Shown: positions 31,035 to 39,781, numbered from the stretch's first letter. The stretch: 64,000 nucleotides of DNA from Cellulomonas fimi (GCF_028527925.1 NZ_JAPESW010000019.1:1-64000); one strand, 5' to 3'. Notes: generated by a model not told the origin, from the letters alone. Numbers and translations: made by a program.

Positions 31035-31478
31035 TCAGCGCGGGGTGCGCACCATCGGGACGTGCGGGATGCCGTCCTCGTCGTCGTCCTCGCCCGCACG
31101 CGCGAAACCCAGGCGTCCGTACCAGTCCTCGAGGTGCGCCTGGGCGTCCAGGCGGATCTCGGCGTCCGGCCGGCACAGGCCGATGCCGTGCTCGAGGAGC
31201 GCGCGCGCGACCCCGCGTCCGCGCGCCGCCGGTGCCGTCGCGACACGGCCGATGGCGGGCGTGGTGCCGTGCACGCCGAGGACGCGGATCGTGCCCAGCA
31301 GCTCGCCGTCGTCGTGCGCCCAGACGAGGAGGGTGTCGTCCCGCAGGTCGCGGCCGTCGAGCTCCGGGTAGGCGCAGTCCTGCTCGACGACGAACACGTC
31401 GACGCGCAGGCGCAGGAGGTCGTAGAGCTCCGCGGCGGTGATGTCGGCGGCGGTGCGGGTCTCGATGGTCAGTGCCAC
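31035..31478 (-). CDS. elaA: ElaA-type GNAT N-acetyltransferase
   Basis: This 147-residue protein has the ElaA signature LYDLLRLRVDVFVVEQDCAYPELDG at its start. GRVATAPAARGRGVARALLEH binds acetyl-CoA, and AHLEDWYGRLGFA is near the end. The acceptor substrate is unknown. The GTG at 31478 is fixed by TACCCT six bases upstream on the minus strand (leaderless). It shares a 38-bp intergenic region with the divergent fluoride channel genes. Confidence 0.9.
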   Translation of the reverse strand: MALTIETRTAADITAAELYDLLRLRVDVFVVEQDCAYPELDGRDLRDDTLLVWAHDDGELLGTIRVLGVHGTTPAIGRVATAPAARGRGVARALLEHGIGLCRPDAEIRLDAQAHLEDWYGRLGFARAGEDDDEDGIPHVPMVRTPR

Positions 31479-31484
31479 CGGGTC

Positions 31485-31510
31485 AGGGTAGGCGCGGGCC
31501 GCCGTAGGGT
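31485..31510. promoter_or_regulatory. Back-to-back leaderless promoters of elaA and crcB
   Basis: TACCCT on the minus strand (31485-31490) lies six bases before the elaA GTG. TAGGGT on the plus strand (31505-31510) lies six bases before the crcB GTG at 31517. No fluoride riboswitch fits in this 38-bp gap. Confidence 0.6.
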
Positions 31511-31516
31511 GACGAC

Positions 31517-31930
31517 GTGCACCTCCACCGCGACCCGTGGCTCGTCGTGGTCGTCGCCGTCGGCGGTGCCGTCGGCACGCTCGCGCGGTACGGCCTGTCC
31601 CACGCGGTGCCCGACCGGGGCGGCGTCCCGGTCGCGACCCTCGTCGAGAACGTCGTCGGCGCGTTCCTGCTCGGTCTGCTGCTCGAGGCGCTCGCGCGGT
31701 CCGGCCCGGACACCGGGCGCCGCCGGGTCGCGCGGCTGGGCCTGGGGACGGGCGTCCTCGGCGGCTTCACCACCTACTCGACGTTCGCGCTCGAGGTCGT
31801 CGACCGGCTCGCCGACGGGCGGACCGGGCTCGCGCTCGCCTACGCGCTCGGCAGCGTCGTGCTCGGCGTCGCGGCGTGCACCGGGGGCGTGCTCGTCGGT
31901 GCGCGGCGCCACCGGGAGGTCGCCGCGTGA
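31517..31930 (+). CDS. crcB: Fluoride channel subunit CrcB/Fluc, first of a pair
   Basis: This 137-residue four-helix protein has GGAVGTLARYGLSH, TLVENVVGAFLLGLL with the pore Asn, and GVLGGFTTYSTFALE with the TM3 break and Phe-box. It forms a fluoride-selective channel that protects against fluoride. It is followed by a second crcB with GTGA overlap. Two unequal genes indicate an antiparallel heterodimer. The GTG at 31517 is leaderless. Confidence 0.93.
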   Translation: MHLHRDPWLVVVVAVGGAVGTLARYGLSHAVPDRGGVPVATLVENVVGAFLLGLLLEALARSGPDTGRRRVARLGLGTGVLGGFTTYSTFALEVVDRLADGRTGLALAYALGSVVLGVAACTGGVLVGARRHREVAA

Positions 31931-32298
31931 CGCTGCTGCTCGTCGCGCTGGCCGGCGGACTCGGCGCCGCGCTGCGCTTCGGCGTCGACGGCGAGATCCG
32001 GGCCCGCGTGCCGCGGCACCTGCCGGTGTCCACCATCGTGGTCAACGTGACCGGCTCGGCGGTGCTCGGCGCGCTCGCGTCGGCGCACGTGCAGGGCCTG
32101 CTCCCCGCGACGGTCTACCTCGCCGCGGCGACCGGGTTCTGCGGCGGCTTCACGACGTTCTCGACCTCGGTGTTCGAGACCGTGCGGCTCGCGCAGGCGG
32201 GCGCCTACCGGCTGGCGGTCGCGAACGCGGCGCTCACGCTCGTGCTGGCCGTCGCGGCCGCGGCCCTCGGCTACGGGGTCGTGTCGGCCGTCGGGTGA
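31927..32298 (+). CDS. crcB: Fluoride channel subunit CrcB/Fluc, second of a pair
   Basis: This 123-residue homologue has GGLGAALRFGVDG, TIVVNVTGSAVLGAL and TGFCGGFTTFSTSVFE. It starts with GTG inside the stop of the first crcB. Fluc pairs assemble in opposite orientations, and the Arg distribution here is consistent with inverted topology. Its 3' end overlaps the convergent DUF4349 gene by 28 bases (32271-32298). Confidence 0.93.
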   Translation: MTLLLVALAGGLGAALRFGVDGEIRARVPRHLPVSTIVVNVTGSAVLGALASAHVQGLLPATVYLAAATGFCGGFTTFSTSVFETVRLAQAGAYRLAVANAALTLVLAVAAAALGYGVVSAVG

Positions 32299-33296
32299 GG
32301 CGTCTCCGGCCCGGCGGCGCGCGTCGCGGGTGCGGGCGGCCCGGCCGGTGCGGGACCGGCGGGAGCGACCGCCCACGGCGGTCCCGCGGGCCCGACTGGA
32401 CCGGGCCGGGGTCCCCGCCGGCGGCGGCGCCAGCGCGCGGCCGCGACGACCCCGGCGGTGACCGCACCGGCGAACGCGAGCCACGGCAGCAGGACGCCGA
32501 GGACGACGAGGAGCCCGCGGAGGGCCACGACGAACGACTGCCAGCCGACGGCCAGGCCGCCGACGAAGGACGTGGGTCCCGGCGACGCGGCCGGCACGAC
32601 GCCCGGGCCCACCAGCTCGACCGTGAGCGTCGACAGCGCGACCGCGTCGGCGAGGCGTGCACGCTGCGACTGGAGCTCCTCGAGCCGCGTCTGCCGCTCG
32701 GTCAGCGCGTTCTCCGCGGCCACGACGTCCTCCGTGGTCGTCGTGCGTGCGAGGAGGTCCGACATGCGGGCCACCGACAGCTCGAGCCCGCGGATGCGCG
32801 CGTCGAGGTCCTGCGCGGCGGCGGTGACGTCCTGCGCGTCGAGGTCGATCTCGTCGATCCGGCCCAGGTCGCGCAGCGCGTCGACCGTGGCCGACACCTC
32901 GTCCGCGGGCACGCGGATCGTCAGCGACGCCGAGCCCGCCTGCTCCTGCGACGCGGCGTGCTCCGAGCGCGCGTCGACGCGCCCGCCGCTGCGCTCCGCG
33001 AGGTCGACGACCGCGTCCGCGGCGGTCCGCGGGTCGTCGACCGTGAGCCGCACGACGCCGGTCTGGACGACCTGCCGCTCGCTCTCCGCGGCGTCGACCT
33101 CACCCGGGGCCACGACACCCGCGTCGACGGCCGCGGCGTCGCCTCCCGCGGACCCGCTCTCGGACTGCGCGCCGTCGGCGGCCTGGTCGGCGGCGCCACC
33201 GCCCGAGCACGCGGTCAGCAGCGTGACGGCGGTCGCGACCGAGGCGGCCAGGACGGCCCAGCGGCGGGGGGAGCGTCGGTTCCGGGTGGCGGTCAT
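32271..33296 (-). CDS. DUF4349 domain lipoprotein
   Basis: This 341-residue protein has a lipobox (LLTACSGG, Cys about 30), then a DUF4349 domain (about 75-290): RQVVQTGVVRLTVDDPRTAA, an ADEVSATVDALRDLG strand, and a coiled coil (VVAAENALTERQTRLEELQSQ). A membrane helix near 265-300 and a Gly/Pro/Ala-rich cytoplasmic tail end it. These are envelope proteins of unknown function. The ATG at 33296 is supported by TAGCGT seven bases upstream (33304-33309). Its end overlaps crcB by 28 bases. Confidence 0.85.
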   Translation of the reverse strand: MTATRNRRSPRRWAVLAASVATAVTLLTACSGGGAADQAADGAQSESGSAGGDAAAVDAGVVAPGEVDAAESERQVVQTGVVRLTVDDPRTAADAVVDLAERSGGRVDARSEHAASQEQAGSASLTIRVPADEVSATVDALRDLGRIDEIDLDAQDVTAAAQDLDARIRGLELSVARMSDLLARTTTTEDVVAAENALTERQTRLEELQSQRARLADAVALSTLTVELVGPGVVPAASPGPTSFVGGLAVGWQSFVVALRGLLVVLGVLLPWLAFAGAVTAGVVAAARWRRRRRGPRPGPVGPAGPPWAVAPAGPAPAGPPAPATRAAGPETPHPTADTTP

Positions 33297-33303
33297 GGCC
33301 GTG

Positions 33304-33309
33304 ACGCTA
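33304..33309 (-). promoter_or_regulatory. Leaderless -10 element of the DUF4349 gene
   Basis: TAGCGT on the minus strand lies seven bases before the ATG at 33296 and selects that start over upstream codons. Confidence 0.55.
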
Positions 33310-33469
33310 GGGCGCGACGACGAGGCGTGGGGGCGCGGTGGCCGGATCGTGACGCGGACGGCCGGATGTGGCCGGATCGTGACGTGCTCGTCACCGGATC
33401 GGGGCCGTGACCTGCGCAAGGACGGGGCCTGCGGTCACACCGGTGGCAGCACGCCGGTCCCGCGCCGGG

Positions 33470-34330
33470 TCACAGGGCGTAGGCGCGCGACGTCCACAGG
33501 TGGATCGCGGCGTAGGCCCGCCACGGGCGCCAGCGCGTCGCGGCCGCCTCGACCGCGGCCGTCGAGTCCACGCCGAGGGCCCGGCGCAGCACGACGTCGC
33601 CCGCGGGCAGCGCGTCACGGTCGGCCAGGACGCGCAGCGCGAGGTACTCCACGGTCCAGGGGCCGACCCCGGGGAGCGCGAGCAGCCGTCGTCGCGTGTC
33701 GACCGGGTCGGCGCCGGGGTGCACGTCCAGCCCGTCCGCGAACGCCTCCGCCACGGCCCGCAGCGACCGTGCGCGCGCCCCGGTGATCCGCACCGTGGCC
33801 TGGATCGTGGCGGGATCGAGGTCCGCGAGGTCCTCCGGGCGCGGGAACGCCAGCAGTCCGTCCGGACCGGGCCGGCCCCACGCCGCCGCGAGCCGGCCGC
33901 CGAACGTGCGGGCAGCGGCGAGCGACACCTGCTGCCCGAGCACCGTGGTCACGGTGGCCTCGAAGCCGTCGAGGTGCCCGAGCACGCGCAGGTGCGGGCG
34001 GCGCCGCGCGAGCGGGCCGACGACGGGGTCGAGCGCCAGGACGTCGACGACGGCGGACACGTCGTCGTCGAGCCCGAACCACCGTCGGGCGACCGCGTCG
34101 AGCACCTCCGTCGGTGCGGCGCCCCGCACCGCGACCTGTCCGTCGTGGAGGTCGGCCGAGACCGTCACGAGCCGCTCGCCGACGGGGACGAGTCGTCGGA
34201 CGGAGCTGTCCTCGACGGTCTCGACGCCCGGAACGGCGTGCGCTCGCAACGACGCGAGCAGCGGTGCGGGGTCGAGGGCGGCGTGCACGGTCCACGCGTT
34301 CGTCTGTTCCGGTGGCGGCAAAGGACTCAC
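33470..34330 (-). CDS. DNA-3-methyladenine glycosylase 2 (AlkA-type, HhH-GPD)
   Basis: This 286-residue enzyme has an AlkA N-terminal domain (residues 15-110), then the HhH-GPD core. TTVLGQQVSLAAARTFGGRL is followed by LPGVGPWTVEYLALRVLADR (hairpin plus following helix), then ALPAGDVVLRRALG with the catalytic Asp. It excises alkylated bases from DNA. No Ada domain is attached. The GTG at 34330 is fixed by TAGAGT seven bases upstream (34338-34343). The Ogt gene at 39782 is a second alkylation-repair enzyme in the window. Confidence 0.9.
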   Translation of the reverse strand: MSPLPPPEQTNAWTVHAALDPAPLLASLRAHAVPGVETVEDSSVRRLVPVGERLVTVSADLHDGQVAVRGAAPTEVLDAVARRWFGLDDDVSAVVDVLALDPVVGPLARRRPHLRVLGHLDGFEATVTTVLGQQVSLAAARTFGGRLAAAWGRPGPDGLLAFPRPEDLADLDPATIQATVRITGARARSLRAVAEAFADGLDVHPGADPVDTRRRLLALPGVGPWTVEYLALRVLADRDALPAGDVVLRRALGVDSTAAVEAAATRWRPWRAYAAIHLWTSRAYAL

Positions 34331-34337
34331 CGGGCGG

Positions 34338-34343
34338 ACTCTA
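34338..34343 (-). promoter_or_regulatory. Leaderless -10 element of the DNA glycosylase gene
   Basis: TAGAGT on the minus strand lies seven bases before the GTG at 34330. The remaining 34344-34649 interval to the next promoter holds no gene I can support, only the hairpin at 34560-34592. Confidence 0.5.
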
Positions 34344-34559
34344 GGGGTGGACGCCGACACCCGCCCCACGGTGCTGGACGCCCGTTCGAGGTGCGCGAAA
34401 CTCCAAGCGGTGGTCAAATGGTCCCAGCCGATCCTCCGAAGCAGCCGGGGTTCGGCCATCTGCGGATCACGACCGCGTGCCGAGGGCCCAGGCGAGAGCA
34501 GGGCCGCCCGTCAGGGTTCAGGAGTGCGCCACGCCTCGTGCCGGCGAGACGCCTCTCGA

Positions 34560-34592
34560 GCGCCCCGCCCCCGTGCGTCGGGGGCGGGGCGC
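34560..34592. terminator. Perfect GC hairpin in a gene-free stretch
   Basis: GCGCCCCGCCCCC (34560-34572) and GGGGGCGGGGCGC (34580-34592) form a perfect 13-bp stem with a 7-nt loop. It sits between divergent genes, so it does not end either; it may insulate the MscS promoter or end an unannotated transcript. Confidence 0.6.
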
Positions 34593-34649
34593 CTGCTTGT
34601 CCGCACCCGCCTCGAACCCGCTGCGCAGGTGCGTGCGCGCCCGCCCTCC

Positions 34650-34655
34650 TACGCT
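34650..34655 (+). promoter_or_regulatory. Leaderless -10 element of the MscS-type gene
   Basis: TACGCT lies six bases before the ATG at 34662, placing the transcript start on the start codon. Confidence 0.55.
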
Positions 34656-34661
34656 GACGGC

Positions 34662-36074
34662 ATGCCGCCGACCCTGCTGACCGCGGCCCTCCGCCCGCTC
34701 CTGACCGCCCCCGACGCCCCGCCCGCGCCCGACGAGTCCGTCGTCGAGGAGGTGGGCGACGTGGTCGGGCCCGTGCTCGCCGTCGCGGCGGGCGTCGTGG
34801 CCGCGTACGTCCTCGCGATGCTCGTCGGCGTGCTGGTCCGGCGCCTCGCCCGTCGCTCGGCCGTCGCCGCCGACCTGACCCGACGATCCCGACGGCCCAC
34901 GCGAGCGGTGCTGCTCGTCATCGGCGTGTGGGTCGCGCTGCGGCTCAGCACCGACCCGGCCCCGTGGCGCGTCGTCGTCGAGCACGTGCTGCTCATCCTG
35001 CTGATCGTCGCCGTGGCGTGGCTGATCGGCAGTCTCGCGTTCGTGCTCGAGGACGCGGCGCTCGCGCGGTACCGGATCGACGTCGAGGACAACCGGCGTG
35101 CCCGTCGGGTCCGCACGCAGGTGCAGCTGCTCCGGCGCATCACGGTCGCGGTGCTCGTGGTCTGCGCGATCGCCGCGATCCTGCTGACGTTCCCGTCGGC
35201 CCGGACGTTCGGTGCGAGCCTGCTCGCGTCGGCGGGTCTGCTGTCGATCGTCGCCGGCCTCGCGGCGCAGAGCTCGCTCGCCAACCTGTTCGCCGGCATG
35301 CAGCTCGCGTTCACCGACGCGATCCGCGTCGACGACGTCGTCGTGGTCGACGGCGAGTGGGGGCGGATCGAGGAGATCACGCTCACCTACGTCGTCGTGC
35401 ACGTCTGGGACGACCGGCGCCTCATCCTGCCGTCGACGCACTTCACGACGACGCCGTTCGAGAACTGGACCCGCCGCCAGGCCGACCTGCTGGGCACCGT
35501 CGAGCTGGACCTCGACTGGGAGGTCCCGGTCGACGCGATGCGCGCCGAGCTCACCCGGCTGCTCGAGGCGACGGACCTGTGGGACGGGCGCGTCGGCATC
35601 CTGCAGGTCACCGACGCGGTCGGCGGGGCGGTGCGCGTCCGGGTGCTCGCGAGCGCGCGCGACGCCCCGACCCTGTTCGACCTGCGGTGCTACGTGCGCG
35701 AAGGGCTGGTCGGCTGGCTCCAGCGCGAGGCGCCCGAGGGGTTGCCGCGGACGCGCTGGGAAGGGCGCGGACCGGTCGCCGAGGTGCCCGCCCGGCGCGG
35801 CGACGAACGGTCCGACGGCCGCGCGCGGTCGGACGATCGCCTGCGGCCCGACGAGCCCGCCGCGGACGAGGGCGCGCCGCGTACCCGCCGCGAGCGCGCC
35901 CGCGACACCGTCGAGGACACGCTGCTCATGCCGCCGGCCGCGCAGGACGCGCGTCTGTTCACCGGCAGCATCGAGGCGCTCGAGCGCTCACGGTCGTTCC
36001 AGGGACCGGGGCAGGACGTGTTCGACGAGCGCGAGCAGCACGCGGACGAGACCGATCCGGGGACGCGCGGGTGA
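34662..36074 (+). CDS. Mechanosensitive ion channel, MscS family
   Basis: This 470-residue protein has about four or five membrane helices and the MscS pore helix/beta domain junction FGASLLASAGLLSIVAGLAAQSSLANLFAGMQ. The beta domain follows (VDDVVVVDGEWGRIEEITLTYVVV, then LILPSTHFTTTPFENWTR). A charged cytoplasmic tail (about 365-470) is rich in Arg/Asp. It releases solutes on hypo-osmotic shock. The ATG at 34662 is leaderless. It overlaps the kinase-like gene by four bases. Confidence 0.92.
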   Translation: MPPTLLTAALRPLLTAPDAPPAPDESVVEEVGDVVGPVLAVAAGVVAAYVLAMLVGVLVRRLARRSAVAADLTRRSRRPTRAVLLVIGVWVALRLSTDPAPWRVVVEHVLLILLIVAVAWLIGSLAFVLEDAALARYRIDVEDNRRARRVRTQVQLLRRITVAVLVVCAIAAILLTFPSARTFGASLLASAGLLSIVAGLAAQSSLANLFAGMQLAFTDAIRVDDVVVVDGEWGRIEEITLTYVVVHVWDDRRLILPSTHFTTTPFENWTRRQADLLGTVELDLDWEVPVDAMRAELTRLLEATDLWDGRVGILQVTDAVGGAVRVRVLASARDAPTLFDLRCYVREGLVGWLQREAPEGLPRTRWEGRGPVAEVPARRGDERSDGRARSDDRLRPDEPAADEGAPRTRRERARDTVEDTLLMPPAAQDARLFTGSIEALERSRSFQGPGQDVFDEREQHADETDPGTRG

Positions 36075-36712
36075 CGCGGTCGGGCGACGGGCAGGTCGTC
36101 GTCCGGCCGGTGACGCGCGAGGGGGTCGTCGCGCACGTGGTCGGGCGGGTGCCCGGGGACGGGCGACGGGTCGTCGTGGTGGACGGCGCCGCGGCCACCG
36201 GGCCCGGCGAGCTGGCCGACGCGCTGGTCGCACCGCTGCGCGCCGCGGGTCGGGCGGTGGTCCGGGTGCGCGTGGCGGACTTCCTGCGGCCCGCGTCGCT
36301 GCGGTTCGAGCACGGGCGGCACGACCCCGACGCGTACCTCGAGGACCGGGTCGACGTGCGGGCGCTCGAGCGCGAGGTGCTGACGCCGTTCGCCGCGTCG
36401 GGCCGGTACCTGCCGACGCTGTGGGACCCGGTGACGGACCGGGCGACGCGTGCACCGTACGCGCAGGCGCCCGAGGGTGCGGTCCTCGTCCTCGACGGCG
36501 ACCTGCTGCTCGGGCTCGGCCTGGCCGCCGACCTCACGGTGCACCTCGCGGTGCGGCCGGCGACGCTCGCGCGCCGGACGCCCGAGGAGGACGCGTGGGT
36601 CCTGCCGGCGTTCGCGCGCTACGCGGACGAGGTCGGCCCGGAGGTCGTCGCTGACGTCGTCGTGCGCGCGGACGACCCGGCGCACCCCGCGCTCGTCGAC
36701 CGCGGTCCGTGA
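36071..36712 (+). CDS. Uridine kinase-like P-loop protein with degenerate Walker A
   Basis: This 213-residue protein resembles actinobacterial uridine kinase-like proteins: VVRVRVADFLRPASLRFEHGRHDPDAYLED, then APEGAVLVLDGDLLL. The Walker A is GAAATGPGE where GxxxxGK(S/T) is expected, so the phosphate-binding Lys and Ser/Thr are missing and kinase activity is doubtful. It starts with GTG within the MscS stop, so the two are coupled. Confidence 0.75.
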   Translation: MTRSGDGQVVVRPVTREGVVAHVVGRVPGDGRRVVVVDGAAATGPGELADALVAPLRAAGRAVVRVRVADFLRPASLRFEHGRHDPDAYLEDRVDVRALEREVLTPFAASGRYLPTLWDPVTDRATRAPYAQAPEGAVLVLDGDLLLGLGLAADLTVHLAVRPATLARRTPEEDAWVLPAFARYADEVGPEVVADVVVRADDPAHPALVDRGP

Positions 36713-36731
36713 AGACGCGCGCCCGGACCCC

Positions 36732-37709
36732 TCAGCCGAGCGCGTCCGTCAGCCGACCGGTGAGGCGGACGACCGCGTCGCGCAGGTCGGCCGGTCCGAC
36801 GACGCGCAGCGGCACGCCGAACAGCGCGGACATCGCCGCGAGCCCGTCCCACGACCAGGCGCCCTGCACGAGCCGCGTCCGGCCGTCGCCCAGGTCCTCG
36901 ACGACCGCGCCGCGACCGGCCCAGCGCCGCACGTCGTCGGCGGGCATGTCGAGCTCGACCTCACCGACGCACGGCCACGGCACCGCCTGCCCGAACTTGT
37001 CGGCGACGTACGCGGCGACGTCGCCGCCGGGCAGGTCGCGCGGCGCGAACCGCGGGCCGGTCGGCGTGCGCGGCGTCATCCGGTCGACGCGGTAGGTGCG
37101 CCAGTCGGCGCGGTCGAGGTCCCACCCGACGAGGTACCAGCGGCCGCCCCAGGTGACGAGGTGGTGCGGCTCCGCCCGTCGCGGCGGCACGAAGGCCTCC
37201 GGGCCGACGCCGTCGGACGACCCGCCGACGTAGTCGAACCGGAGCACCTCACGGGCGCGCACCGCGGCGCCGACGGCCAGCAGGACGTCGGCGGCGACCT
37301 GGGGCTGGTCGCGTCGCGGGGCGCGCGCGACGGCCGTGACCTGGAGGGCGTCGGCGGCGGCGCGCAGCCGGGCGGGCATGACCTGGCGGACGGTGGTGAG
37401 GGCGCGCAGGGCCGCCTCGTCGACGCCCGCGACCCCGGTCGACGCGGTCCGCAGCGCGACGACGAGCGCCACGACCTGCTCGTCGTCGAGCAGCAACGGC
37501 GGCATCTGGCTCCCGGCGTCGAGCCGGTACCCGCCGTCGGGCCCCTTGGTCGCGTGCACCGGGTACCCGAGGTCGCGCAGGCGGTCGACGTCGCGCCGGA
37601 CCGTGCGGGGGCTGACGCCGAGCCGGTCGGCCAGCACGTCGCCGGGCCAGTCGCGGCGCGACTGCAGCAGCGACAGGAGGGACAGCAGACGGGCGGACGG
37701 CGTCGACAT
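36732..37709 (-). CDS. WYL domain transcriptional regulator (YafY-like)
   Basis: This 325-residue regulator has an N-terminal winged HTH (RLLSLLSLLQSRRDWPGDVLADRLGVSPRTVRRDVDRL, residues about 7-45), a central WYL domain (EPHHLVTWGGRWYLVGWDLDRADWRTYRVDR) and a C-terminal WCX region. WYL domains bind nucleic acid or small ligands. The ATG at 37709 has CACTCT six bases upstream (37716-37721). It diverges from the ABC exporter genes at 37803, its probable target. Confidence 0.92.
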   Translation of the reverse strand: MSTPSARLLSLLSLLQSRRDWPGDVLADRLGVSPRTVRRDVDRLRDLGYPVHATKGPDGGYRLDAGSQMPPLLLDDEQVVALVVALRTASTGVAGVDEAALRALTTVRQVMPARLRAAADALQVTAVARAPRRDQPQVAADVLLAVGAAVRAREVLRFDYVGGSSDGVGPEAFVPPRRAEPHHLVTWGGRWYLVGWDLDRADWRTYRVDRMTPRTPTGPRFAPRDLPGGDVAAYVADKFGQAVPWPCVGEVELDMPADDVRRWAGRGAVVEDLGDGRTRLVQGAWSWDGLAAMSALFGVPLRVVGPADLRDAVVRLTGRLTDALG

Positions 37710-37802
37710 GTGCTCAGAGTGGCACGAGGTAGCGGACAGGATCTGACCGCTACCGGCGGGAGCATGGGTGACGTACCGATCCGGACGACAGGGGAGAGGC
37801 CC

Positions 37803-38864
37803 ATGATCCGCACCCGCGGGCTCACGAAGGACTTCGTGGTCAGCCGCACCGAGACCGTGCACGCCGTGCGCGGCATCGACCTGGACGTCGCGCCCGGCGA
37901 GCTCGTCGCCGTGCTCGGCCCGAACGGCGCCGGCAAGACGACCACCATGCGCATGCTCACGACGCTCATCCGCCCGACCGCCGGCAGCGCGACCGTCGCG
38001 GGCGCCGACATCACGTCCGATCCCGCGACGGTCCGCCGCAACATCGGCTACGTCGGGCAGGGCAACGGCGCCGGGCACGTGCAGCGAGCCGCCGACGAGA
38101 TCGTCGCGCAGGGCCGCATCTACGGCCTCGACGCGGGCACCGCACGACGCCGCGCCGACGACCTGCTCGACGCGCTCGACCTGCGCCCGCTCGCCCGCCG
38201 CAAGGTGTCCGACCTGTCGGGCGGCCAGCGGCGCAGGCTCGACGTCGCGCTCGGCCTCGTGCACGCGCCGCGGCTGCTGTTCCTGGACGAACCCAGCACC
38301 GGGCTCGACCCGCAGACGCGCGCGAACCTGTGGGACCACATCCTGCGGCTGCGCGCCGAGCGGGACATGACGATCGTCCTCACGACGCACTACCTCGACG
38401 AGGCCGACACCATGGCCGAGCGGGTCGTCGTCGTGGACCACGGCCGCGTCATCGCGGACGACACCGCCGACGGCCTCAAGCGCACGCTCGCGGGGGACCG
38501 CCTCGTGCTCGAGGTCGCGGACGACGGGCCGGTGTCCCCGACGACGGCCGCACCACAGCTTGCCGAGCTGGTCTCCCGGGTCCCGGGCGCACGCGACGTG
38601 AGCGTCGACGGGCGCACGGTGAGCGCCCGGGTCGCCGACGCGCCCGCCGCAGTCCCTGGCGTCGTCGTCGCGGCGTCCGCCGCAGGGCTCACCGTCGCGA
38701 CCGCGCAGGCGATCCGCCCCACGCTCGACGACGTCTTCCTCGCGCTCACCGGCCGCAGCCTGCGCGACGAGGGCGCGCCGCCCGATGCGGTCACCGGCGA
38801 CGACCCGCTCGCCGACCCGACCGCGACCACCACCGACCCGCAGACCCGGAAGGACGCCGCATGA
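37803..38864 (+). CDS. ABC transporter ATP-binding protein (DrrA-like exporter)
   Basis: This 353-residue ATPase has Walker A GPNGAGKTT, the Q-loop region GYVGQGNGAG, signature LSGGQRRRLDVALGL, Walker B LLFLDEPSTGLD and switch His in LTTHYLDEAD. The C-terminal DrrA-type extension (about 235-353) is poorly ordered at its end. It powers the permease at 38861, with which it overlaps (ATGA). The ATG at 37803 has GGGAGAGG upstream. Relatives export drugs such as anthracyclines; the substrate here is unknown. Confidence 0.9.
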   Translation: MIRTRGLTKDFVVSRTETVHAVRGIDLDVAPGELVAVLGPNGAGKTTTMRMLTTLIRPTAGSATVAGADITSDPATVRRNIGYVGQGNGAGHVQRAADEIVAQGRIYGLDAGTARRRADDLLDALDLRPLARRKVSDLSGGQRRRLDVALGLVHAPRLLFLDEPSTGLDPQTRANLWDHILRLRAERDMTIVLTTHYLDEADTMAERVVVVDHGRVIADDTADGLKRTLAGDRLVLEVADDGPVSPTTAAPQLAELVSRVPGARDVSVDGRTVSARVADAPAAVPGVVVAASAAGLTVATAQAIRPTLDDVFLALTGRSLRDEGAPPDAVTGDDPLADPTATTTDPQTRKDAA

Positions 38865-39685
38865 CCACCGCCACGCTCACCCCGCCCGTCACGATGCCGA
38901 CCGCCGCACCGGCCGTCCGCCGCTCGTGGTTCGCCGACGTCTGGCTCGTCATGACCCGCGAGCTGCGGCCCGTCGTGCGCGAGCCGTTCTCGGTCGTCTT
39001 CGGCCTCGTCCAGCCGCTCGTCTTCCTCGGGCTGTTCGGTCCGCTGCTCGTCGGGTCCGTCGGCGAGCAGGGCCTGTCCGGCGCGGACGTGTGGCAGTGG
39101 TTCGTGCCCGCGATCCTCGTGATGACCACGCTGTTCGGCACCTCGACGACCGGCTCGAACCTGCAGTACGAGATGCAGACGGGCGCGCACGAGCGGATGC
39201 TCGTGACCCCGCTGTCCCGCTCGTCGCAGCTCGTCGGGCGCTCGCTCAAGGAGATGGTGCCGCTGACCGCCCAGGCCGTGATCGTGGTGCTGGTCATGCT
39301 GCCGTTCGGCTTCCGCGCCGACCCGGTCGGGGCCGTCGTCGGGATCCTCATGCTCGCCGTCCTGGGCATCGGCATCGGTTCGCTGTCGTACGCGCTGGCC
39401 ATCGCCGTCCGGAAGCAGGAGTGGATGTTCTGGGTCGTGCAGCAGACGTTCCTGTTCCCGCTGCTCATCCTCTCCGGGATGCTCCTGCCGCTCGAGACAG
39501 GCCCCGCGTGGATGCGGGCCGCGTCGACCGTGAACCCGCTGCGGTGGGTCGTCGACGCCGAGCGTGCGCTGTTCGCAGGCGACCTCTCGGCGACGGCCGT
39601 GGGGTGGGGCTGGCTCGCGGCGCTCGCCACGGCCGCCGTCGGGCTCGTCGTCGGGGTCCGCACGATCGTGCGGTCGACCGACTGA
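38861..39685 (+). CDS. ABC-2 type exporter permease (DrrB-like)
   Basis: This 274-residue ABC-2 permease has about six helices. The amphipathic coupling segment RELRPVVREPFSVVFGLVQP and the ERMLVTPLSRSSQLVGRSLKE motif are typical of DrrB proteins. LILSGMLLPLE precedes the last helices. It starts inside the stop of the ATPase gene. A terminator follows at 39698. Confidence 0.9.
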   Translation: MTTATLTPPVTMPTAAPAVRRSWFADVWLVMTRELRPVVREPFSVVFGLVQPLVFLGLFGPLLVGSVGEQGLSGADVWQWFVPAILVMTTLFGTSTTGSNLQYEMQTGAHERMLVTPLSRSSQLVGRSLKEMVPLTAQAVIVVLVMLPFGFRADPVGAVVGILMLAVLGIGIGSLSYALAIAVRKQEWMFWVVQQTFLFPLLILSGMLLPLETGPAWMRAASTVNPLRWVVDAERALFAGDLSATAVGWGWLAALATAAVGLVVGVRTIVRSTD

Positions 39686-39697
39686 CCTCACGCACCG

Positions 39698-39740
39698 CGG
39701 CGGCCGCGCGTCTTCCTGTCGGGAGGGCGCGCGGCCGTCG
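39698..39740 (+). terminator. Terminator after the ABC exporter
   Basis: CGGCGGCCGCGCG (39698-39710) pairs with CGCGCGGCCGTCG (39728-39740) with one G-T pair; the loop is 17 nt with TCTTCC. It lies 12 nt after the permease stop. Confidence 0.7.
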
Positions 39741-39781
39741 CGCGTGCCGAGGTGTCGGAGGGAGCGGGCAGGATGAGTGGC

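Noticed and set aside
31479-31516. Possible fluoride (crcB) riboswitch before the channel genes
   Set aside because: The gap is only 38 bp and holds two leaderless promoters; no aptamer can fit.
34345-34560. tRNA or known small RNA in the gene-free interval
   Set aside because: No cloverleaf, T-loop consensus or recognised RNA family signature was found.
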